64,000 nt of DNA from positions 45,200 to 109,199 of the forward strand of contig CAKZVK010000061.1 of the NCBI GenBank assembly GCA_937921825.1. Reading direction: 5' to 3'. The translations under genes were made by a program, and so were the position numbers. This stretch comes from an uncultured Saprospiraceae bacterium (GTDB taxonomy: Bacteria; Bacteroidota; Bacteroidia; Chitinophagales; Saprospiraceae). Below, one piece after another: positions 58,201 through 64,000 of this stretch. Below the pieces are notes generated by a model. That model made no database searches. It saw nothing but the letters and a program-made list of their open reading frames with translations, and was not told the origin of the DNA. The number at the start of each line of letters is the position of its first letter. The stretch's first letter is position 1.

Positions 58201-59572
58201 TGCTAAGTTAAAGCAAGACTGGGGCCTAAATGACAAATGGAATGAGCTAATTGCACAAAGATTCGAACGACTAAATAAAATAACCGACTCAGAAGATTTT
58301 GGATATGATGATCCTAAAATCAATACGTTCCGAATAACCATTCCAGAAGATCTCAAAAGAGGCTTTAGTAAGAAAAGAATAGATCATAGACACCATGCAC
58401 TTGATGCCATAGTACTAGCATCAACGACAAGAGAACAAGTCAATTATCTGAATTCACTAAATGCAAATAAGGAAAACTATAGTCTAAAAGCAACATTACT
58501 GAAAAAGAACAAACAAGGGGATTTTACCAAGCACTTCTTAGAACCCTTCCCGTCTTACGCCGCTAAAGTTCTTGACACGTTACAAAGGGTGGTCATCAGC
58601 TTAAAGCAAAATAATCGTGTCATCAATAAAACCAATAACAAAACCTGGCAATGGGTAGACCGTGATGGACAATGGAAGAAAGAGCTAGTTAGGCAAACCA
58701 AAGGAAACAATTGGGCTATCAGAAAACCGCTCCACAAAGAAACCGTGGCAGGAAAAATAAGTATACCTAATATAGGTAAGAACAAGCTTGCAACGGCTTC
58801 TAGGGTTTCCATAGAAAGTATTTTGAATCAAAAACATATTAATAAAATATCAGACCCTTCTGTGCAGAAGATACTCAACAACCACTTAAAAAATTATATA
58901 GACAAGAATGGAAAACCACAGTTCACTGATGCCTTCAGTCAGGCTGGCATAGAAGATCTGAACAAAAACATCGTAAAACTAAATGGTGGCAAGCCTCACT
59001 TGCCACTACTGAAAGTGCGACAATATGAGGTAGGCAATAAGTTTGCTGTTGGCGAATCTGGAAACAATTCTAAAAAGTATGTAGAAGCTGCAAAAGGTAC
59101 AAATCTATTTTTTGCTATCTACTGGGATGAAAAGAAGCAAAAAAGAGTCTATGAAACCATCCCACTCCACGAAGTCATAGAACACCAAAAACAAGTTGCA
59201 CACCTTCCAAAAGATGAAAGATTACCAATCCAACCTAATCCTGACAAAGGTGAATTTTTATTCACTTTATCTCCTAATGATTTGGTGTATGTACCGTCAG
59301 AAGAAGAGACTGCAAATCCAGATCTGGTTTCATTTAATAAGCTCACAAAACACCAAGCTAATAACATATACAAAATGGTGAGCTCGACTGGGAACCAATG
59401 CTTTTTCATCCAATCAAGAGTGGCGAAGACAATTGCAAATAAAATTGAATATTCTTCACTAAATAAAATGGAAAAGGACCTTAAAGGCAGTATGATAAAA
59501 ACAATATGCTGGCAACTTAAAGTAGATAGGCTAGGTAGTATCAGCTCAGTTAATTACGGAACCACGAGATGA
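55241..59572 (+). CDS. cas9: CRISPR-associated endonuclease Cas9, type II-C
   Basis: The 1443-residue RNA-guided nuclease is intact. RuvC-I is GLDLGTNSIGWALL with D8. The Arg-rich bridge helix RGTRRLYQRNKLRRDRLHRV follows, then a long alpha lobe. RuvC-II is INLELGRE with E734. The HNH domain is DYEIEHIIPQSRYFDNSLSN with H862, where a Glu stands for the usual Asp. RuvC-III is RHHALDAIVLAS with H1052 and D1055. The roughly 390-residue C-terminus is the WED/PAM-interacting part. It is much longer than N. meningitidis Cas9 (1082 aa) but similar to other Bacteroidota II-C enzymes. cas1 overlaps its stop by 4 bases. Confidence 0.98.
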   Translation: MKKVLGLDLGTNSIGWALLSSDAEKREGEIIGAGSRIIPMGQDVLGKFDAGVGISKTADRTHYRGTRRLYQRNKLRRDRLHRVLNLMGYLPEHYADAIDFVKNLGQFKKETKLNYKKTDEGYRFLFMDSFIEMSSEFKEEGYQGPLPYDWTLYYLRSKALKSKISKEELAWVILNFNQKRGYYQIRGEEIDEAKNKEFVQLKVKELIDSGEKVKGNILYNVVFENGWQYDKQIVKKKDWQGRTKEFIVTKKILKTGETKISFKAVDSEIDWPAIKAKTEQNIKSSGLTAGEYIYNTLKSNSTQKIRGKLIKTIERKFYKSELEKILEQQATHHSELTSVKKFQEAIEHLYPKNISHKNNIKDKNLQYLIIEDIIFYQRPLKSKKSTIGLCSYESRTFTKKDKDGSLTKVTEHLKAIPKSHPLYQEFRLWQFVKNLRIIDTFMEVTAKKNEKADVTDNMFATEDEWVELFEYLNSRVEVEEKHIIDFLYKKDKISKEDKTNGKYRWNYVSDKKYPCNSTRTDLLKRLAKVNGIKPNVFLTTEQEVFLWHIIYSVRDKNAFHKALETYASKNNLDHKSFLKAFGKTPPYNSDYGTLSHKAISKLLQLMRMGKYWSHKEIHKDTTDRIEKIISGEYDEKIQNRVREKSIKLDDIKKFKNLPLWLASYIVYNRHSELGNIQQWTSPNDIEIYLKNFKQHSLRNPIVEQVVTETLRTVRDIWNTYGNGEIGFFSNINLELGREMKNSNDKRKQIASRILTNENTNARIRELLTELMNDSKVEGDIRPYSPSHQEILKIYEEGVYNNSNPDFTQVSEDEIDKIRKNKTPSKNDITRYKLWLEQGYISPYTGAIIPLSKLFTTDYEIEHIIPQSRYFDNSLSNKVICESDVNKDKGSMTAYEYLLRKGGELVDGHELLDIELYESHCQKYFRKNKSKLTNLLSEGIPEGFINRQLNDSRYIAKYIKGLLSNIVREDGEQEPTSKNLLPVSGAITAKLKQDWGLNDKWNELIAQRFERLNKITDSEDFGYDDPKINTFRITIPEDLKRGFSKKRIDHRHHALDAIVLASTTREQVNYLNSLNANKENYSLKATLLKKNKQGDFTKHFLEPFPSYAAKVLDTLQRVVISLKQNNRVINKTNNKTWQWVDRDGQWKKELVRQTKGNNWAIRKPLHKETVAGKISIPNIGKNKLATASRVSIESILNQKHINKISDPSVQKILNNHLKNYIDKNGKPQFTDAFSQAGIEDLNKNIVKLNGGKPHLPLLKVRQYEVGNKFAVGESGNNSKKYVEAAKGTNLFFAIYWDEKKQKRVYETIPLHEVIEHQKQVAHLPKDERLPIQPNPDKGEFLFTLSPNDLVYVPSEEETANPDLVSFNKLTKHQANNIYKMVSSTGNQCFFIQSRVAKTIANKIEYSSLNKMEKDLKGSMIKTICWQLKVDRLGSISSVNYGTTR

Positions 59573-60462
59573 TAAAACAAACCCTATACTTTAGCAGTCC
59601 TACCTATTTATCTTTAAGAAACAATCAACTAATTATTGATCTAAAAAAAGATGGTGAAGAACAACAAGTGACTAGAGCTGTAGAGGACATAGGTATGATT
59701 ATTCTAGACACAGGTCAGATCACCATCACACATCAAGCCATCAAAGCCTTACAAGCTAACAAAACAGCTATCGTCAGCTGTGATGACAGTCATATGCCTG
59801 CCAGCATTATGTTGCCACTAGAAGGTCATTCTGAGCAGAGCGAAAGATATAGAAACCACCTTGCAATGTCATTACCGCTCAAAAAGAATCTCTGGCAGCA
59901 AACCGTAATTGCGAAAATCAAAAACCAAAAAGCTGTCCTAGAACGACTAGGCAAACCAACCGATAGACTAGAAGTGCTCATCAATCGAGTAAATAGTGGA
60001 GACCCAGAAAACATAGAAGGACAAGCTGCAGTATATTACTGGCGAACCTATCTAGATGGCTTTATCAGAGATAGGTATGGTGAGCCCCCAAACCAACTAC
60101 TCAATTATGGTTACGCCATCCTTAGGGCTATGATCGCCAGAGCACTCTGTTCTTCTGGACTAATTCTTTCACTAGGGATACACCACCGAAATAAATACAA
60201 CGCCTACTGCCTAGCGGATGACATTATGGAACCTTATAGGCCATTTGTAGACCTCATTGCTTATAATTTGTTCCAAAATGAAAATTTGGACACATTTTTG
60301 GACCCAAAAGCAAAGAGGGTCCTACTTAGCGTAGGACAGGCCGATGCTCTCTATGGAAAGAGAAAAAGCCCACTGCAAGTAGGAATGGCTTATACAACAG
60401 CCTCCCTCTACAAATGTATATGTGGTGATAAAAGAAAAATAAAATATCCTCAATTGTTATAG
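59569..60462 (+). CDS. cas1: CRISPR adaptation integrase Cas1
   Basis: The 297-residue integrase inserts new spacers as a complex with Cas2. Probable active-site residues are E150 (NIEGQAAVYYW), H205 (SLGIHHRN) and E221 (DDIMEPYRP), all present. The start overlaps the cas9 stop (ATGA), so the genes are co-translated. The size and sequence are typical of type II Cas1. Confidence 0.97.
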   Translation: MIKQTLYFSSPTYLSLRNNQLIIDLKKDGEEQQVTRAVEDIGMIILDTGQITITHQAIKALQANKTAIVSCDDSHMPASIMLPLEGHSEQSERYRNHLAMSLPLKKNLWQQTVIAKIKNQKAVLERLGKPTDRLEVLINRVNSGDPENIEGQAAVYYWRTYLDGFIRDRYGEPPNQLLNYGYAILRAMIARALCSSGLILSLGIHHRNKYNAYCLADDIMEPYRPFVDLIAYNLFQNENLDTFLDPKAKRVLLSVGQADALYGKRKSPLQVGMAYTTASLYKCICGDKRKIKYPQLL

Positions 60463-60474
60463 CAAAAACCGGTT

Positions 60475-60816
60475 GTGTTATCCCAAAAACGCTTTAATCA
60501 ATACAGAATCATGTGGTTATATGTCTTTTTCGACTTACCTACAGAAACCAAACAAGATGTAAGAGCTGCTACACAGTTCAGAAAATTTCTTCTAAGGGAC
60601 GGTTTTTATATGTTTCAGTTTTCTATATATCTAAGACATTGTAGCAGTAGAGAAAATGCTAAAGTTCATGAGAAAAGAATTAAAAGACATTTGCCAAAAA
60701 AAGGCAAAGTAGGCATATTAACTGTTACGGATAAGCAGTTTGGCATGATGGAAATTTTCCATGGTAAGAAAGAAATAATACCGTCCTCTCCCATCAATCA
60801 ACTAGAACTGTTCTAA
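60475..60816 (+). CDS. cas2: CRISPR adaptation protein Cas2
   Basis: The 113-residue ferredoxin-fold protein has the conserved Asp at D20 ([14 protein letters not shown]) and the type II ending [20 protein letters not shown]. Translation is taken from GTG 60475, since family members begin with an RFNxYRIMW segment; ATG 60511 would remove it. It lies 12 bases after cas1. No csn2 or cas4 follows, which fixes the subtype as II-C. Confidence 0.96.
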   Translation: MLSQKRFNQYRIMWLYVFFDLPTETKQDVRAATQFRKFLLRDGFYMFQFSIYLRHCSSRENAKVHEKRIKRHLPKKGKVGILTVTDKQFGMMEIFHGKKEIIPSSPINQLELF

Positions 60817-60841
60817 TATAACATGGTCTAAACTCTAAGGT

Positions 60842-60886
60842 AAAATGCTGACCCACAAGACCTTATAGAGGGTACCTTGTGAGTCA
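60842..60886 (-). terminator. Hairpin at the cas2-proximal end of the array
   Basis: On the minus strand TGACTCACAAG (the end of the first-listed repeat) can pair with CTTGTGGGTCA 16 bases further on, an 11-bp stem with one G-U pair, followed by GCATTTT. The pairing is complete only in minus-strand RNA (C-A mismatch on the other strand). It fits a terminator or processing hairpin for pre-crRNA transcribed toward cas2. Confidence 0.55.
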
Positions 60887-62999
60887 CCACTTCTAAAATA
60901 CAATTTGAAAGCTAATCACAACTAAAGTAGGTAGGTTTACCACTCTCAGAATCTTGTGAGTCACCACTTCTAAAATACAATTTGAAAGCTAATCACAACT
61001 AGTCTTACCTCTCCTAGATAGGAGTCATGCTTGTGAGTCACCACTTCTAAAATACAATTTGAAAGCTAATCACAACTAGCCTCTCTAGCGGACCTTTTGC
61101 CACCACTTGTGAGTCACCACTTCTAAAATACAATTTGAAAGCTAATCACAACTGATCTGCACTATGGTAGATGTATGCTGCCCTTGTGAGTCACCACTTC
61201 TAAAATACAATTTGAAAGCTAATCACAACATCAACTGAAGCGTATTCCTCTTGGACTAACTTGTGAGTCACCACTTCTAAAATACAATTTGAAAGCTAAT
61301 CACAACAGAATGGTTGGAGCAAGAAGGAAAGAAAGTCTTGTGAGTCACCACTTCTAAAATACAATTTGAAAGCTAATCACAACTAGATCCAGTTTTTGAC
61401 AAATTAAGCTCACCTTGTGAGTCACCACTTCTAAAATACAATTTGAAAGCTAATCACAACACAACTGGTCAATGGAAAATGGTTACTCAACTTGTGAGTC
61501 ACCACTTCTAAAATACAATTTGAAAGCTAATCACAACTGGAATATCATTTTAGAACTAAAGACAAAGCTTGTGAGTCACCACTTCTAAAATACAATTTGA
61601 AAGCTAATCACAACTCCCCCTAATCCTTGCCTTATAGAACTAAACTTGTGAGTCACCACTTCTAAAATACAATTTGAAAGCTAATCACAACAGCCTCGGG
61701 CACTTGCTTTTTTGAATCTGCCTTGTGAGTCACCACTTCTAAAATACAATTTGAAAGCTAATCACAACGGGTATGATGATGAGTTGCCTACTGAAGATCT
61801 TGTGAGTCACCACTTCTAAAATACAATTTGAAAGCTAATCACAACTTAATTAGGTCAGAATAAGTCGAGTTGTATCTTGTGAGTCACCACTTCTAAAATA
61901 CAATTTGAAAGCTAATCACAACACTTTTCCTAATAGGGTTTATTGCATCAGACTTGTGAGTCACCACTTCTAAAATACAATTTGAAAGCTAATCACAACT
62001 ACACCACTGACAGTAACAGGTACACCGTCCTTGTGAGTCACCACTTCTAAAATACAATTTGAAAGCTAATCACAACAACAACCTACACCTATAATGTAGT
62101 AGATGACTTGTGAGTCACCACTTCTAAAATACAATTTGAAAGCTAATCACAACTTGAAGGTGCTGTGACGAAAACAAAAACCCTTGTGAGTCACCACTTC
62201 TAAAATACAATTTGAAAGCTAATCACAACTAATCCTCGTTGGTAATTTAGGAAAGGATACTTGTGAGTCACCACTTCTAAAATACAATTTGAAAGCTAAT
62301 CACAACTATGTGTAATCACACTTCATCGGTAGCTCTCTTGTGAGTCACCACTTCTAAAATACAATTTGAAAGCTAATCACAACACGCTCCAGCGTTAGTT
62401 TGGCCTCCACCTACTTGTGAGTCACCACTTCTAAAATACAATTTGAAAGCTAATCACAACCACAAGGCATCTGTTGTATTTATATTATAGCTTGTGAGTC
62501 ACCACTTCTAAAATACAATTTGAAAGCTAATCACAACTAGGTGGTCGTCCTTCCTCTCCTAACCGCCCTTGTGAGTCACCACTTCTAAAATACAATTTGA
62601 AAGCTAATCACAACCCGTGAATCATGCTTTCTGCACTAAAGATTCTTGTGAGTCACCACTTCTAAAATACAATTTGAAAGCTAATCACAACCCGCTTGAG
62701 AACTGTCTGCAGCGTCACAATCTTGTGAGTCACCACTTCTAAAATACAATTTGAAAGCTAATCACAACTGTGCTATGATAGTAGACTCTGTATATTCACT
62801 TGTGAGTCACCACTTCTAAAATACAATTTGAAAGCTAATCACAACAATATTATCTACTACCATTTTTTCTTTGTCCTTGTGAGTCACCACTTCTAAAATA
62901 CAATTTGAAAGCTAATCACAACAGCTGTACATCTACAATGATCTATAGTCGCCTTGTGAGTCACCACTTCTAAAATACAATTTGAAAGCTAATCACAAC
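60876..62999 (-). CRISPR. Type II-C CRISPR array, 28 repeats of 47 bp and 27 spacers
   Basis: The repeat in crRNA sense (minus strand) begins GTTGTGATTAGCTTTCAAAT and ends GTGGTGACTCACAAG, 47 bp. As read, all 28 copies are identical, including both end copies. There are 27 spacers, 25 of 30 bp and two of 29 bp; the total of 2124 bp agrees with this count. The repeat ends are inverted (TTGTGA/TCACAA). The strand is set by complementarity to the tracrRNA anti-repeat. The leader side should therefore be at 63000, next to a heptanucleotide tract. No spacer was seen to match elsewhere in the window. Confidence 0.97.
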
Positions 63000-63008
63000 G
63001 GTTATTAG

Positions 63009-63189
63009 ATGTTGGGTTTTGGCTGTTGGGGGTTGGGTTTTGGGTTTTGGGTTTTGGCTGTTGGGTTTTGGGTTTTGGGTTTTGGCTGTTGGGGGTTGGG
63101 TTTTGGGTTTTGGCTTTTGTCTGTTGGGGTTGGCTTTTGGCTGTTGGCTGTTGGGGGTTGGGTTTTGGGGGTTGGCTTTTGGGGGTTGG
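63009..63189. repeat. Heptanucleotide tandem repeat (NNNTTGG)n next to the CRISPR array
   Basis: About 26 seven-base units of the form GTTTTGG, CTGTTGG, GGGTTGG or CTTTTGG run from ten bases after the last CRISPR repeat, with one 6-base slip. Units are arranged in blocks (three GTTTTGG, then CTGTTGG, and so on). The plus strand is almost pure G and T with many GGG runs, so G-quadruplexes are possible. It resembles the short tandem heptamers known from cyanobacteria. ORFs drawn across it in four frames are artefacts. Confidence 0.92.
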
Positions 63190-63408
63190 CTTTGTGAGTA
63201 GCCTACTCACATACTATTTGCACTTGTTAGAACTTAAAATTTAAAATCTTTGCTGAATAATTTGTAGCCTATGTTAATTTTGTAGAAAATTATTTGTTGA
63301 GTCTAATACAACTTTACGTCAAACAAACAGCGTTATACCGTTCTATTTGGTATACATCATCGCATCTTGGCTTTTTCAGCCGTTTGTATTCCCCTATCAA
63401 TCTCGAAC
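63190..63408. other. AT-rich spacer with a 19-base palindrome
   Basis: TGTGAGTAG-C-CTACTCACA at 63193-63211 is a perfect palindrome that shares TTGTGAGT with the CRISPR repeat end. The rest is AT-rich and should hold the promoter of the efflux adaptor gene and, on the minus strand, possibly the CRISPR leader promoter. No exact TAnnTTTG element toward the array was found. Confidence 0.5.
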
Positions 63409-64000
63409 ATGAATAAGAAGAACTCAGACATATTAAGAGCTATAATTGGCTTCGGCCTCGGACTGATACTGATTTTTGGTGCTATGAAATTTTCTGAGAA
63501 ACTAAAGAAAAATAAAGCCAAGCCAAAAATCAAAGTAGAAAAGCAAGTCAATAAAGTCTATACTCAGCTTGTAAGCAATGAAGCTATACCGATAGTAATT
63601 CAAGAGAAAGGCAGTTTAGAAGCATTGAAAAAAGTAGAACTCTACTCGGAGGTACAGGGCATCTTGAAAGCTGGTAACAAACTGTTCAAGGAAGGGCAGA
63701 CATATGCTGAGAGTGACATAATGTTTAGTATAGATGACGGTGAGTTTAGAGCAAGCTTGGTTTCTCAAAAATCTATCTTGTATAATCTTATCACTCAGAT
63801 TATGCCTGACCTTAAGCTTGATTATCCAGACGTCTTTTCTAAATGGGATGAGTATCTGCGGGAATTTGACATTAAGAGGTCGACACCTACGCTACCTCCG
63901 TTTACTACTGAGAAGGAAAAGTTTTTTATAAACAGCAAGAATATTGTCACCACCTATTACAACATTAAGAACCTAGAAGAACGCCATAGGAAATACAATA
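63409..64000 (+). CDS. RND efflux periplasmic adaptor (HlyD family), 5' part
   Basis: The first 197 residues run from ATG 63409 to the window edge; the gene is not in the ORF track because it has no stop. An N-terminal membrane anchor (AIIGFGLGLILIFGAMKF) is followed by a barrel-sandwich region (VIQEKGSLEALKKVELYSEV, GILKAGNKLFKEGQTYAESD) and the start of the alpha-hairpin. Such adaptors link an inner-membrane RND pump to an outer-membrane channel. The pump genes would lie beyond the window. Confidence 0.85.
   Translation, partial: MNKKNSDILRAIIGFGLGLILIFGAMKFSEKLKKNKAKPKIKVEKQVNKVYTQLVSNEAIPIVIQEKGSLEALKKVELYSEVQGILKAGNKLFKEGQTYAESDIMFSIDDGEFRASLVSQKSILYNLITQIMPDLKLDYPDVFSKWDEYLREFDIKRSTPTLPPFTTEKEKFFINSKNIVTTYYNIKNLEERHRKYN

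Noticed and set aside
60817-60875. Leader of the CRISPR array between cas2 and the first repeat, with plus-strand transcription
   Set aside because: The tracrRNA anti-repeat and the GTTGTG start of the repeat require minus-strand crRNA. The 59-base gap instead holds a minus-strand hairpin.
60817-60875. csn2 or cas4 gene, which would make the system II-A or II-B
   Set aside because: No ORF exists between cas2 and the array or directly before cas9. The locus is II-C.
62989-63210. 73-aa Pro/Gln/Lys-rich minus-strand ORF and three Gly/Trp-rich plus-strand ORFs
   Set aside because: All are translations of the heptanucleotide tandem repeat, which stays open in many frames. No start context or family similarity.

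Overview
This window is chromosomal DNA from a member of the Bacteroidota, probably of the Saprospiria (the class is inference). The support is: C-terminal type IX secretion (T9SS) sorting domains on several large secreted proteins, SprB-like and Ig-like adhesin repeats, TAnnTTTG-type promoter elements, few Shine-Dalgarno sequences, and a 47-bp-repeat type II-C CRISPR system of the kind seen in this phylum. No phage, plasmid or insertion-sequence genes were seen.

Layout. 1-9268 (minus strand): three large secreted repeat proteins in a row, the first running off the window, followed by a gap holding a small decayed repeat fragment. 9813-11668 (minus): apaG, gmk, yicC. 11911-14842 (plus): an HU-family protein, a TPR lipoprotein, a 30-residue COX24/mS38-like ribosomal protein absent from the ORF track, and RNase G. 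14851-16552: a MurG-like glycosyltransferase, a Nudix hydrolase and tRNA-Val. 16773-18840: a frameshifted LRR/Peptidase_S74 protein and a small TPR membrane protein. 18841-23009 (minus): a glycosyltransferase (probable non-ATG start), a flippase and rpoN. 23174-24949: Xaa-Pro aminopeptidase.

24991-36272 (minus) is one branched-chain amino acid cluster, transcribed leuA-leuC-leuD-leuB, then ilvD-ilvB-ilvN-ilvC-ilvA. Between leuB and ilvD lies an apparent transcription attenuator: a leader peptide made almost entirely of Ile, Val and Thr, an antiterminator segment directly after its stop codon, and a 12-bp terminator hairpin with a seven-U run just before ilvD. A 118-bp tandem repeat separates leuA from leuC.

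36504-52257: a TPR-like cytosolic protein, a dockerin-like T9SS protein, a CotH-kinase/lamin-tail T9SS protein with a Cys-rich repeat insertion, polA, two paralogous outer-membrane proteins, and an ECF sigma - 69-aa protein - MscS channel cluster. 52489-54583: M28 peptidase, hpt, tRNA-Gln.

55140-62999 is a complete type II-C CRISPR-Cas locus. A tracrRNA is predicted on the minus strand just upstream of cas9. cas9 (1443 aa), cas1 and cas2 are on the plus strand. The array has 28 identical 47-bp repeats and 27 spacers. Anti-repeat complementarity and a hairpin at the cas2-proximal end indicate that the array, like the tracrRNA, is transcribed on the minus strand. The array abuts a 181-bp heptanucleotide (NNNTTGG)n tract with G-quadruplex potential. 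The window ends inside an RND-efflux adaptor gene.

No wholly new multi-gene system could be demonstrated. The strongest new leads are the ilv attenuator, the tracrRNA and array-end RNA structures, the heptamer tract beside the array, and the sigma - small protein - MscS cluster.
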